Source of the DNA: CAYZGU01 sp964478165
GTDB lineage: Bacteria > Poribacteria > WGA-4E > JAJDTR01
Assembly: GCA_964478165.1 (NCBI GenBank)
Contig: CAYZGU010000021.1
Span: 1-64,000 of the forward strand
Length of the DNA stretch: 64,000 nucleotides
Direction of reading: 5' to 3'
Shown: one piece after another, positions 28,733-37,490 of the stretch
Numbering within the stretch: position 1 is the first letter of the stretch
How the letters are laid out: the number at the start of each line of letters is the position of its first letter
Made by a program: the position numbers and the translations under genes
The notes under the pieces: model-generated
What the model was told of the DNA's origin: nothing
Seen by the model: the letters and a program-made list of their open reading frames with translations, nothing else
Database searches by the model: none

Positions 28733-29101
28733 TTATTTTGTCGACTTTCGAGTCAAGTTCCGGCGGTGTACGAATACAATGATTACACCCAAAGTGCTAC
28801 CTAAGACATCAACAATCCAATCCGACATAGTAGGGTAACGTTCTGCCACAAACGATTGGTGCCACTCGTCGCTAGCGCCGTATAGCGCTGCAGTTAATAA
28901 GGCGATAGCCCAGGGGGCGACAGGAAAGCATTGGGGTAAGTTGTGTGCCAAGGCACGTGCCAGTAGAAATCCTAAGACGGCGTATTCAGCTAGGTGATAA
29001 ACTTTGTCGGTGTGTACCCAACTAGTGATTGGAAGTACTTCAGGTGGGGATGACAAAGACGAAAGATAAAAGATGAGTGCCATATACAGAAATACAGGCA
29101 A
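28733..29101 (-). CDS. VanZ-like membrane protein
   Basis: A small membrane protein (122 residues) with about four helices. It matches the VanZ-like family: LPVFLYMALIFYLSS-type first helix, HLAEYAVLGFLLARAL, and the signature ALYGASDEWHQSFVAER with SDWIVDVLGSTLG. VanZ lowers teicoplanin binding in enterococci, but most bacterial homologues have no known role. The start is doubtful. TTG 29101 begins inside the usual first-helix motif; an in-frame ATT or CTG 21-24 bases further upstream, with AAGG before it, would restore the normal N-terminus. Confidence 0.75.
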   Translation of the reverse strand: MPVFLYMALIFYLSSLSSPPEVLPITSWVHTDKVYHLAEYAVLGFLLARALAHNLPQCFPVAPWAIALLTAALYGASDEWHQSFVAERYPTMSDWIVDVLGSTLGVIIVFVHRRNLTRKSTK

Positions 29102-29210
29102 CCAGTACTTGGAAAATCTCAGAATTTAAGCCTTTCTGAACAGAAACTCGTTAGTTGCTTTACCCCTAAAGACGTGATATCTGGAATTGCTCTCATCCGT
29201 TACACTTGCT

Positions 29211-31220
29211 CTATGAATTCGGGTTTTGTTTTTTTGTGGTTTTTTGCCCAGTCTCAATCGCTTCTATAATCGCGTTAACATCGTAGACACATCCACCCCA
29301 GGTCCCTCCACTGATACCTTGTAGAGCTGCCCACAGCCGTGTGTCGTCCGGTAGCATGGCATCGGGGGCAAGGTCAGGGCGTGGCGAACGTTTCGCGAGG
29401 ACACGTGCACCCTCTTCAGGCCCGAAGACAATGCCGCCATGTCCGACGAGATCTACGCTTCCTTCGAGCAAGTTGCGATTAATTATTACTTGGATGAGAT
29501 CTCCATCGACAATTTTTCCGATTGGACCGCCGGCTAGTGCTTCTGGGCCGACGTGTCCGATGCACGCGCCAGTTGACACTCCGGAGAACCGTGCGTCCGT
29601 AACTAGAGAAATCTCTTTTCCGAATGATAGGTGCTTTAGCGCGGAGGTGATTTGATAAACTTCTTCCATTCCGGTTCCCATGGGACCACGACAACAGAGC
29701 ACCATCACGTCTCCTCGTTTTAAGCGATCTTTATCTCGGCTTTTGATTGCTCGAACTGCATCCTGCTCACGGATAAACACCCGCGCTGGACCGGTCATTC
29801 GGAAGACGCCATCGCCATCAACGACGCTTGGGTCAATGGCTGTACTTTTAATGACGGAACCTTCAGGAGCTAGGTTGCCGCGGGGAAAAGTAACGGTGCT
29901 AGTAAGTCCGCGCGCTCGCGCTGATTCAGGACTCATGATGACATCCTCAGATTTGATTCCGTCTTGCTCAAAAAGTAAATCTTTCAGACGATGGCGTCGG
30001 TCGGATTTTTCCCACCAGTCGAGGTTTTGTCCGAGGTTTTCACCGGTGATAGTCATAACAGATTCATCTAACACATTCAATTTCCGCAGATGCAACATTA
30101 CTTCGGGAACACCGCCAGCCAAGAATACTTGGACCGTTGGGTGTCCGACCGGACCATTCGGAAGGACATCGACAATGCGGGGAACTTGGCGATTAATCTC
30201 AATCCAATCTTCAACGCTTGGGCGTTTCAATCCGGCTGCGTGGGCGACGGCAGGTATGTGTAAGAGCAAGTTGGTTGAACCACCAAAAGCCGCATGAAGG
30301 ACCATTGCATTACGAATTGCGTTGGATGTCAGAATCTGACGCATGGTAATTCCAGATTTTTCTAGATTAACAGCGGCACGGGCGGACCGTTTTGCGATGT
30401 CCAGCCAAATTGCCTGACCTGACGGAGCGAGTGCAGCGTGTGGCAAGGTCATTCCCAAAGCTTCGGCGACTAGCTGTGATGTCGCGGCGGTTCCCAAGAA
30501 TTGGCACCCGCCGCCCGGCGTTGCACAGGCTTTGCATCCGAGCTCTGCGGCGTCTTCTAGAGAAAGTTCGCCGTGTGCAAATCGTACGCCGATGGTCTGT
30601 ATTTTACCGGCATCCTCGCCTTTTGTTGGTGGCAACGTAACTCCGCCGGGGATTAGTACGCATGGTAGATTTTGAGTGCCAGCCAGTGCCAGCATCATTG
30701 CCGGCAAGCCTTTGTCACACGTTGCAACGCCGACCACTCCTCTACGTGTTGGCAGTGAGCGGATAAGCCGACGAAACACCTGGGCCGCATCATTGCGATA
30801 AGCGAGGCTATCCATCATTCCAACAGTACCTTGAGTGCGTCCGTCACAAGGGTCCGAACAGTATCCTGCAAAAGGAATCGTACCAAGTCCTTTGAACTCA
30901 TAGGCTGCTTCTTGCATCAGCAAGCCGATCTCCCAGTGTCCTGTATGGTAACCGAGCGCGATCGGCGTTCCATCAGGAGCACGAATCCCACCTTGAGTGC
31001 TCAAAAGAAGAAACTGTTTGCGATTTAATTCACTTGGCGCCCAACCCATGCCTGCGTTCTGGGTCATGGCGAATACGTCGCCACTAGGCCGAGTGAGAAG
31101 CATCTCGGCGTCGAGCGGTAGCACTCCTTCGGGACCGGTCGCTGTTGTCTGGAGGTTATAGATCTTGGAATCTTGGGAATCAAGTATTTCGGCAAGCTCG
31201 GTCCTTGTTTTAAGAGTCAT
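29211..31220 (-). CDS. IlvD/Edd family dehydratase, YjhG/YagF (D-xylonate dehydratase) type
   Basis: A 669-residue iron-sulfur dehydratase. It follows E. coli YjhG/YagF closely: NAGMGW near the N-terminus, CSDPCDGRTQGT, GVATCDKGLPA and TPGGGCQFLG (cluster and active-site cysteines), HAAFGGSTNLLLHIP, and the C-terminal DARFSGVSTGACIGHVGPEA. Members dehydrate sugar acids such as D-xylonate to 2-keto-3-deoxy acids. ATG 31220 is chosen because GGAAGGG lies eight bases before it and the longer open frame (to 31412) adds a segment that overlaps the mqnA end and has no counterpart in relatives. It may be co-transcribed with mqnE-mqnA, 188 bases upstream, though the pathways are unrelated. Confidence 0.92.
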   Translation of the reverse strand: MTLKTRTELAEILDSQDSKIYNLQTTATGPEGVLPLDAEMLLTRPSGDVFAMTQNAGMGWAPSELNRKQFLLLSTQGGIRAPDGTPIALGYHTGHWEIGLLMQEAAYEFKGLGTIPFAGYCSDPCDGRTQGTVGMMDSLAYRNDAAQVFRRLIRSLPTRRGVVGVATCDKGLPAMMLALAGTQNLPCVLIPGGVTLPPTKGEDAGKIQTIGVRFAHGELSLEDAAELGCKACATPGGGCQFLGTAATSQLVAEALGMTLPHAALAPSGQAIWLDIAKRSARAAVNLEKSGITMRQILTSNAIRNAMVLHAAFGGSTNLLLHIPAVAHAAGLKRPSVEDWIEINRQVPRIVDVLPNGPVGHPTVQVFLAGGVPEVMLHLRKLNVLDESVMTITGENLGQNLDWWEKSDRRHRLKDLLFEQDGIKSEDVIMSPESARARGLTSTVTFPRGNLAPEGSVIKSTAIDPSVVDGDGVFRMTGPARVFIREQDAVRAIKSRDKDRLKRGDVMVLCCRGPMGTGMEEVYQITSALKHLSFGKEISLVTDARFSGVSTGACIGHVGPEALAGGPIGKIVDGDLIQVIINRNLLEGSVDLVGHGGIVFGPEEGARVLAKRSPRPDLAPDAMLPDDTRLWAALQGISGGTWGGCVYDVNAIIEAIETGQKTTKKQNPNS

Positions 31221-31408
31221 ATGTTTTTCCCTTCCAAGTTGGATTTCCTTTCTCGCTTGTGTGCCGGAAAAGTCGCCCGTGCCTCCTGTGCTTTTTAAAG
31301 CTGTTCTGCTATGAAACGGTACTATTTGTATTGCGATTAAGAGCGAGGTTGCGAATTCAATGCATTCTCTACCATTGATAACCAGATGCCATGTGACTAT
31401 TTGGTGAA

Positions 31409-32230
31409 TCACGTAAATTTTAGTGGAATGCCTGGCGTGGCCAAAGCATGCTTCACGGCCAGCTCATAAAAACGGCGGAGTCCCGCGAGCTCGGGTTCCG
31501 CGAGATCGTAAAAGATGTGATTTGTCAGATAATCGTAACACAATTCTTCTGGCAGATTTAATGCGCGAGACTCAAGTTGTGCAATTTGAGGAATCTGTTG
31601 AATGCTGAGTTCTTTTGTTCTTCGCAGGATTTGTACCGTATCTCTGAAGTCTAGTTCGCCTCTAGCAACCCAACAAGCATAAACAAAAGGTAATCCTGTT
31701 AACTTATCCCACTCTTCACCGAGATCTAAAGCATAGGGTGTTGAACCAAGTTTTCGCAATGCGGAGTCTCCAATGAGCAAAATGGCCTCGGTATCAGTTG
31801 ATTGGGCGTCGATAGACGGTGAACAATCGGAAAATTCGGGGTAAAGACCATATTTCTCAGCAAGTACAATTCTTAAAAGGGCGTGGGACGAACGTGAACT
31901 TGTGTCCAATCCAATGCGCTGAATCTCTGTAATTGGCACGCTACTGAAAAGTTGGATGCTGCGCACTTTACCGCGTGAGGAAATTGACGTGTGTGGAATT
32001 ATCCGGTATTGTGGCGCATTCGATTGCTCCATTGCCCGGAAATATTCGATGATTGGGATTAATCCGACATCGATACTTCCGTCCTCGAGGAGTTCGGCTA
32101 AGCGGCTCGGAACATGAACGCTGAGATCGATCTCGCGGTTCGACGGGGCTTGCTGTAATAGACTATGGATAAGGGGCTTGGTGTTCAGGAATGAAACCGC
32201 ACCTACTTTTATGCGGCCTTTCTGTGCCAT
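31409..32230 (-). CDS. mqnA: chorismate dehydratase, futalosine pathway
   Basis: MqnA converts chorismate to 3-[(1-carboxyvinyl)oxy]benzoate, the first step of futalosine-dependent menaquinone synthesis. The 273-residue protein has the periplasmic-binding-like fold of the family, with KVGAVSFLNTKPL at the start, DVGLIPIIEYF, and LDLGEEWDKLTGLPFVYACW in the second lobe, which is the most characteristic run. AAGGGA lies five bases before ATG 32230. The start overlaps the end of mqnE by 22 bases, so the two are translationally coupled, and they act on consecutive intermediates. Confidence 0.93.
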   Translation of the reverse strand: MAQKGRIKVGAVSFLNTKPLIHSLLQQAPSNREIDLSVHVPSRLAELLEDGSIDVGLIPIIEYFRAMEQSNAPQYRIIPHTSISSRGKVRSIQLFSSVPITEIQRIGLDTSSRSSHALLRIVLAEKYGLYPEFSDCSPSIDAQSTDTEAILLIGDSALRKLGSTPYALDLGEEWDKLTGLPFVYACWVARGELDFRDTVQILRRTKELSIQQIPQIAQLESRALNLPEELCYDYLTNHIFYDLAEPELAGLRRFYELAVKHALATPGIPLKFT

Positions 32231-33345
32231 TGATTCCCTTCTCGGATAATCTCGTTGTAGAGCGTGTCACGTTCAATAGGGGTTCGGCCGGTTTCCCGGA
32301 TAAGGCGGGTAATCTCTTCTACAGTGACCGCTTCGGGTGTTATCGCGCCCGCCATATGGGTGATTTTTTCCTCTGTTACTGTGCCATCAATGTCGTCGGC
32401 ACCAAAATTGAGCGCAATTTGTGCCACGTTCAGTCCAGTCATAATCCAATAGACTTTGATGTGTGGGAAATTATCTAGCATTAGGCGCGACAATGCTACA
32501 TTGCGAAGATCCGTTATGCCGGACGTGCCTGGTAGGTAATCCATGCGGGTGTTGTCAGGATGAAATGCTAGTGGTATGAATGTGACGAAACCACCCGATC
32601 TATCCTGTTGTTCTCGTAATTGAATGAGATGATTAACGCGATCTGCGTTTGTTTCGAGGTGTCCGTAGAGCATCGTTGCATTCGTGGGAATGCCAAGTTC
32701 GTGTGCCTGTTGGTGCACATCGAGCCAGCCCTCTGCGCTGAGCTTGCCGGGACATATCTTGTCGCGCGTTTCTTCGGCGAAGATTTCTGCTCCACCCCCA
32801 GGTAAAGAATCCAAACCTGCGTCAAGAAGTGCGGTCAAAATATCCCTAATCGACATCTTGAAAATACGCGAAAAATGGTGAATTTCCACTGCGGTGAAGA
32901 ACTTTAAATGGACTTGTGGCATTCGTTGTTTTAAACCGCGGAGCATGTCAAGGTAGTATTCGAATGGTAATTTCGGGTGCAAGCCACCGACACTGTGAAT
33001 CTCCGTGCACCCGTGATTAATTGAATACATGGCTTTGTCTAGGAATTGCTCGATGCTGAGTTCCCAAGCCCCTTCGGTTGTAATGTTTTTTCTTGCAAAA
33101 GCACAGAAATGACAGCGGGCGTGTAGGATACACACGTTGGAATAGTCAATGTGTTGGTTTAGGTTGTAATAAGCAACATCGCGATTCTTCTGTTCTCGGA
33201 CCATGTTAGCAAGGAATCCAACTCCAACAATATCAGGGCTCTCGTATAGCTTTACACCCTCGTCAAATGAGAGTCGTTGACCATCTCGAACCTTTCTGTA
33301 GATTTGGTGCAAGTCTGTGTCTGTGATGGGCAAATAGGTTTGCAT
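32209..33345 (-). CDS. mqnE: aminofutalosine synthase, radical SAM
   Basis: MqnE joins S-adenosylmethionine to the MqnA product, giving 6-amino-6-deoxyfutalosine. This 378-residue radical SAM enzyme shows family marks: YGHLETNADRVNHLIQLRE, PLAFHPDNTRMD, DNFPHIKVYWIM, GADDIDGTVTEEKITHMAG and the closing GRTPIERDTLYN, which separate it from MqnC. The cluster cysteines are C72, C78 and C81 in VCILHARCHFCAF, a CX5CX2C spacing where CX3CX2C is usual. AAGGAGT precedes ATG 33345 and a perfect TATAAT promoter lies about 150 bases upstream. It overlaps mqnA by 22 bases. mqnB/mqnC/mqnD are not in the window. Confidence 0.9.
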   Translation of the reverse strand: MQTYLPITDTDLHQIYRKVRDGQRLSFDEGVKLYESPDIVGVGFLANMVREQKNRDVAYYNLNQHIDYSNVCILHARCHFCAFARKNITTEGAWELSIEQFLDKAMYSINHGCTEIHSVGGLHPKLPFEYYLDMLRGLKQRMPQVHLKFFTAVEIHHFSRIFKMSIRDILTALLDAGLDSLPGGGAEIFAEETRDKICPGKLSAEGWLDVHQQAHELGIPTNATMLYGHLETNADRVNHLIQLREQQDRSGGFVTFIPLAFHPDNTRMDYLPGTSGITDLRNVALSRLMLDNFPHIKVYWIMTGLNVAQIALNFGADDIDGTVTEEKITHMAGAITPEAVTVEEITRLIRETGRTPIERDTLYNEIIREGNQWHRKAA

Positions 33346-33492
33346 TATGACTCCTTAGAAGGGTTCCCTGGTGCTTTCGAATTCAACATTGTTTGCGCTT
33401 TTTAGTTGTTCTTTGAGCTGCTAACGGGTCGTGCAACCTTGAAGTCCGAATTAGAACTGCGCGCGTGGTTTTGAGCGATCCGCACACGGACT

Positions 33493-33521
33493 ATTATAGC
33501 CCAGCGCGTGTGGTGGTGCAA
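33493..33521 (-). promoter_or_regulatory. promoter of mqnE-mqnA
   Basis: On the minus strand TTGCAC, a 17-base spacer and TATAAT (six of six). The -10 box is about 150 bases before the mqnE ATG, so a leader of about 140 bases is expected. Confidence 0.5.
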
Positions 33522-34286
33522 GCGAATATTTCTCTTGCCGATGGTTTTTCGTTTTGGTAGACTGTTGGGAGGGCATTCACTGTGCTTTGTCGATCGGGTT
33601 GGTAGTTGCATTGACGCGCCAAGGAATATTTATGTGGGTGTCGTGAGAAGTGTGATTCTGAATGTCGATCTTGGGCTGCGAATCATTGCTATTTTGCATA
33701 ACATTCTGTTGTAAGCTATCTAGATTGTCAAGGTGCTATTTAAGTTGTCGTGGCACTAATTTCTGAGCGAACCTATGGATGTGGGAGTTATGGGTGTCCT
33801 ATCTGGGGATACGCTTTCAGTTGTTCTGTTCCCGATCTAAAAAATGTGGTTTAGTTTTTCCGGCCAGTGGTATTCCATGCCGTGTGCTTAATAACGATGT
33901 TCTATGTTGTGCTGTCATTTTCAATAGGATTGAGGGTGTTTTTCGTGAGGGGAGCAAGCTTTTCCCTGGCAGGGGTGTTTCACCGCCACTGCAGTGGCGA
34001 TCCTGTTCCGATGCCTCGGCTCACGAAACGAGCAATTATCGAACAAGTAACGCGGATTGACCAGTTCGAGTATCTGCTTGCGAATATCTTCTAGGTTGTG
34101 GTTTGATTATTGGGTATGAGAGCTGTTTTCATGATGGTTGCTAGGATGTTACGTACGCCCCAGCATCGGAATGTAGACATATGACCAAGATTCGCAAAAC
34201 CGGGCTCTAGTTCTCTTCCCGAATTTGGGAAGAGTAGAAGCGTGTTATCTTGCTTCTCAGTTTGCTTTGCGCAACAAACATTCTAA

Positions 34287-34614
34287 TTGAATAGTGTTGT
34301 CTATCACGATGAAGTGATTAAACCCGTTGTCATCTATGAATATGCAGTGGGCAATAGCCCTAAACAAGTACTCTGGGGCATTTCAGAAATCTTTAATCGG
34401 AACGAATGTATTTGGACTGTGCGTAATCAGGCTTGTCCTTGAAATCTACCAGCATGAAGCGCTTTAACAGCCTATGGGTGCCGAGTATCTCATTTCACTG
34501 GTTCGTGATTACGGGAAAGCAGAATATGATTTTTCTAGGTTTCTGGAACTATCGGGTTTCTGGAACTATCGGCCTAATGGGACAGTGATAGGCTTGGAAA
34601 TCAACAGCCGATGA
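34287..34614 (+). pseudogene. possible decayed reading frame upstream of DpdA-like gene
   Basis: From TTG 34287 a 51-codon frame reads as plausible protein (VVYHDEVIKPVVIYEYAVGN, then KQVLWGISEIFNRNECIWTV) and stops with TGA at 34440. The +1-shifted frame then continues with IYQHEAL, a TAA, and MGAEYLISLVRDYGKAEYDF to a TGA at 34612-34614. Both halves look more like coding sequence than the surroundings, so a frameshifted relic is likely, but no family is recognised. The second part alone could be a 46-codon gene starting at ATG 34474, whose stop overlaps an ATG at 34611. Confidence 0.25.
34539..34572 (+). repeat. perfect 17-bp tandem duplication
   Basis: GTTTCTGGAACTATCGG occurs twice head to tail (34539-34555 and 34556-34572). 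Since 17 is not a multiple of three, it shifts any frame passing through. Without one copy the frame from ATG 34474 would end at a TAA just after. Confidence 0.9.
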
Positions 34615-34661
34615 CCCTCATTTTCGTGGGTTTAGCAATGGCGATGCAAGGACGATCAATT

Positions 34662-35429
34662 ATGCACTACTTCCACGTTACTCCGGATAGAACTGATTAT
34701 CTGAAGTTTTATCCGAATCAGCTGCGAATTCTGTCGTCGGCATATCGACGCAAGAAATATCCACGAGTGCGTAATTATTTGTCACTTGCCAAGGAGATTT
34801 TTATCGATTCTGGGATGATCTCAGCATGGAAAAAGAAAGATGTCTGGTGGCAAGATCAGCAGCAGTATGTGATCGGATACGCCAATGAGGTAGATGCAGA
34901 TTATTGTGCCATGTTGGACTTGCCCATGGAGCCGGAAAAATTGAAAAAGAATGCTATTAGTCCAAAGGATGCACTTGCAAAGACAATCGAGAATGCAGAA
35001 TCCTTTCTTAATGCGTCGGTTTGCGGCACCAAGGTTTTTGTTTTACAGGGATACGCACTGTCTGAATATAGATATTGTATTGAAGCGTACCGCAATCTCG
35101 GACTTTTCGACATGGCGGACATTTGGTTCGGCATTGGCTCCGTTTGCATGAGGTCTCCTAAAAGGGGATTGTATGATGTCTGTCGATTCGTACGCCAACA
35201 CGTTCCCAATCACCATCTGCATGCATTTGGAATAGGTAGTAAGTTGTGGATGCGGGAACTCTCAGATATCGGGATAGATAGTTTCGATAGTAGCCACGCG
35301 TCAATTGCTGTTGCGTTTAATCGTGGAGTAACGCGTTTGGAGGGTAGGCGCAATGATGCACAAGTGGTTCGACAGTTCGCTGATGAGATGGTAGCCTATG
35401 AAGCTCATTTGAGTTCAGTAGATAAGTGA
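34662..35429 (+). CDS. TGT-fold protein of the DpdA (deazapurine DNA modification) type
   Basis: This 255-residue protein resembles the core of tRNA-guanine transglycosylase and, more closely in my view, the DpdA-like family that inserts 7-deazapurines in DNA. Visible parts are FIDSGMISAW (D49, equivalent to the Asp in DSGG of TGT), YCAMLDLP, KVFVLQGY like the IVQGG strand, DIWFGIGSVCMR like AIGG, HLHAFGIGSKLWM like the MGVG strand, and GIDSFDSSHAS with D209 where TGT has its nucleophilic Asp (FDCVxPTR). The C-terminal zinc-binding part of TGT is absent. ATG 34662 has AGGA nine bases upstream; ATG 34611 is a longer alternative. No preQ0 synthesis or dpd genes are present here, so the target (DNA, tRNA or other) is unknown. 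Confidence 0.7.
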   Translation: MHYFHVTPDRTDYLKFYPNQLRILSSAYRRKKYPRVRNYLSLAKEIFIDSGMISAWKKKDVWWQDQQQYVIGYANEVDADYCAMLDLPMEPEKLKKNAISPKDALAKTIENAESFLNASVCGTKVFVLQGYALSEYRYCIEAYRNLGLFDMADIWFGIGSVCMRSPKRGLYDVCRFVRQHVPNHHLHAFGIGSKLWMRELSDIGIDSFDSSHASIAVAFNRGVTRLEGRRNDAQVVRQFADEMVAYEAHLSSVDK

Positions 35430-35546
35430 GATGCGACCGTCCGTTAGTACAGATAAAGGTTGTAAAAACCCGGGCCGATATATCTGGCTCAGGGAAATCA
35501 CATTCCCATCTAAGATGCTTGGTTCTAGATTGCCGGTAAAGGGATA

Positions 35547-36605
35547 ATGAGTAAATCCTGGTTAATGTCACAAAAAGCCGATTTAGCCTTTTTCATTCTG
35601 CCGTTGTTGATCGTTTGGGCTGTCATCTTCTCGTTGCCCTACTCCGTTCTCAACCGTGAGCTTCCGTTATGGGCGTGGGCGATTTTTGTCCTGGGATTTG
35701 ACGTTAGCCACGTTTGGAGTACACTCTTTAGGACGTATACTGATAAGGATGAAAAAGAGTTTTTGGGAAGGAAGGCTTGGTTAATACCTCTGTGTTCGTT
35801 TGTGTTTGTGTTTATGTTATGCTTATGGTCGATTCACTTGTTTTGGAGGCTCTTGGCATATCTAGCCGTATTTCACTTTGCGAAACAACAGATGGGTTTC
35901 ATGGCGCTTTATAGAATTAAACAAGGAAGATTGAAAAAGAAAATTCCTGACAAACTTGTAATATACATAGCTGTTCTGTATCCAATTATCTATTGGCATG
36001 TAACGCAAGATAGGGGGTTTGAGTGGTTTGTGTCGGGAGATTTTGTGTTTTTGAAAGTCATACAGTTAAGCGCGCAAAATTTGATAATCACAAATGCTCT
36101 TTATTGGATGATAATGGCAGCGTGGTTCGTTGAGGAGAGCGTTGCTTCTGTAAAACAGTTTGGGAAGATTGCAACAGGCAAAGTGGCTTGGGTGCTTGTC
36201 ACTGCATTTAATTGGTACTTCGGAATTGTATACTTTAATTCAGAAATTGTCTTTTCCATCACCAATGTCGTGTCGCATGGGTTACCATATTTGGCACTGG
36301 TTGTTTGGTACAAGATGAGTAAAAATGAAATTCTAAATCAACCGGTTCCGGCGGTTAGAATTATTGGACCTATTGTGTTTGGTGCAATGTTGCTGGCATA
36401 CCTAGAAGAATTTGGTTGGGATATGTTGTTGTTTAGAGCGAAATCAGAATTATTTCCTTCTTATTTTATAGGTGTCGTCGAGAGTTCTTCGGCGATTGCT
36501 TTTGCCTATGCGTTATTGGCTCTGCCTCAAATCACCCATTACGTGCTGGACGGTATTATCTGGAGAAGTAATGCGGCAAATCCATATGTCAAACAGATGC
36601 TGTAA
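35547..36605 (+). CDS. polytopic membrane protein with conserved-looking His motifs
   Basis: I do not recognise a named family with certainty. The 352-residue protein has about eight membrane segments. Polar motifs at the membrane faces include GFDVSHVWSTLFRTY (D52, H55), FHFAKQQMGFMALYR (H110) and VVSHGLPYLALVVWY (near 245). Recurrent Asp/His in helices would suit a membrane metal centre, as in desaturase- or oxygenase-like proteins, but that is inference. The base composition is richer in A and T than neighbouring genes. It is 117 bases after the DpdA-like gene on the same strand. ATG 35547 has AAAGGG close upstream. Confidence 0.65.
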   Translation: MSKSWLMSQKADLAFFILPLLIVWAVIFSLPYSVLNRELPLWAWAIFVLGFDVSHVWSTLFRTYTDKDEKEFLGRKAWLIPLCSFVFVFMLCLWSIHLFWRLLAYLAVFHFAKQQMGFMALYRIKQGRLKKKIPDKLVIYIAVLYPIIYWHVTQDRGFEWFVSGDFVFLKVIQLSAQNLIITNALYWMIMAAWFVEESVASVKQFGKIATGKVAWVLVTAFNWYFGIVYFNSEIVFSITNVVSHGLPYLALVVWYKMSKNEILNQPVPAVRIIGPIVFGAMLLAYLEEFGWDMLLFRAKSELFPSYFIGVVESSSAIAFAYALLALPQITHYVLDGIIWRSNAANPYVKQML

Positions 36606-36773
36606 CTGGTTTCAACGATCCTATGCTTCATTGGTATCCGGTTAGAACCCGGCGGGGAGATCTCTAATGTGCTGCAGATTGATGGCGAACTTGCTGCCAA
36701 GGGATTATCTTGGTAAGCGAACAGCCAAACCACCACTCTTAAATACTTCTCAACTGAAAGGACAGAGTACATC

Positions 36774-37490
36774 ATGGAATTTTACCTCATACGTCATGGT
36801 CAATCTACCAACAACCGTGGAGATGCGCGGGTTTCAGATCCACAACTCACCGAATTGGGAAAGGAACAAGCCGACAAGGTCGGAAAGGCGCTGGTTGCCC
36901 TTGGCATTACGCGACTGTACTGCAGTGCGATGCTTCGGACAGTGCAGACGGCTAGCATTATTAGTGCGCATACAAATCTTGAACCGCACGTTTACGTTGG
37001 TATTCATGAGTGGGGTGGTCTTTGGGAGGATCGTGGTGATGCGGGTGTTGTACAACACACTGGGTTAACGAGGTCTCAGCTCCGCGAGATTTGTCCAAAC
37101 ATTGTTTTGCCCGATGAGGTTACCGATCGGGGATGGTGGTTTAGGAGAATAGATGAATGTGAATCCGCCCCTAGGTTCGACGACAATCAGATGCATCAGC
37201 TGGCGCATGATAATGCTCGTGCGTTTATTGCACACCTTGACAAATGGCATACCGGTGACGGTGAGAGGGTCGCGGCGGTTTCTCATGGCGGGTTTGGCTC
37301 GACGCTAATTGGCACGTTTCTAGGTCTGCAACCGGATGCCGATCACGATCGTTTCCCACATCACAACACTGCGATAACCAAGATTTGCAGAACACCAGAG
37401 CGAACACAGTCGATTTTTCAGAACCGCATTCATCATCTGCTCGTAGAAGATGATCTGGGCCTTGAGGCCTGTTCTCCACTAATAAGTTGA
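36774..37490 (+). CDS. histidine phosphatase family protein (phosphoglycerate mutase-like)
   Basis: A 238-residue member of the histidine phosphatase superfamily. The catalytic LIRHGQST is at 5-12 (nucleophile H8), the second-half SHGG lies near residue 165 (AAVSHGGFGS), and Arg in YCSAMLRTVQTA completes the phosphate pocket. A region of about 60 residues between them (EWGGLWEDRGDAG to DEVTDRGWWFRR) is longer than in small phosphatases, and resembles a lid. It removes phosphate from a small molecule or isomerises one, substrate unknown. AAAGGA is eleven bases before ATG 36774. It seems to be transcribed alone. Confidence 0.88.
   Translation: MEFYLIRHGQSTNNRGDARVSDPQLTELGKEQADKVGKALVALGITRLYCSAMLRTVQTASIISAHTNLEPHVYVGIHEWGGLWEDRGDAGVVQHTGLTRSQLREICPNIVLPDEVTDRGWWFRRIDECESAPRFDDNQMHQLAHDNARAFIAHLDKWHTGDGERVAAVSHGGFGSTLIGTFLGLQPDADHDRFPHHNTAITKICRTPERTQSIFQNRIHHLLVEDDLGLEACSPLIS

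Larger units (their letters stand above)
33346..34661. other. 1.3-kb gap with promoter, palindromes and a possible relic
   Basis: It holds the mqnE promoter (33493-33521), a 16-bp perfect palindrome CGCCACTGCAGTGGCG at 33984-33999, a hairpin CTCTTCCC / GGGAAGAG at 34213-34234, a possible decayed gene at 34287-34614 and a 17-bp tandem duplication. A frame ending at 34094 finishes in a protein-like stretch (RAIIEQVTRIDQFEYLLANIF-type) of only about 27 codons. Confidence 0.45.

Noticed and set aside
28439..28804. 121-codon plus-strand frame
   Set aside because: It overlaps the VanZ-like gene and lacks a ribosome site and any recognised motif; kept only as a remark in the gap entry.
33984..33999. 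GCCACTG inside a palindrome, reminiscent of a cobalamin riboswitch box
   Set aside because: The other conserved boxes are missing; the sequence is simply a 16-bp palindrome.
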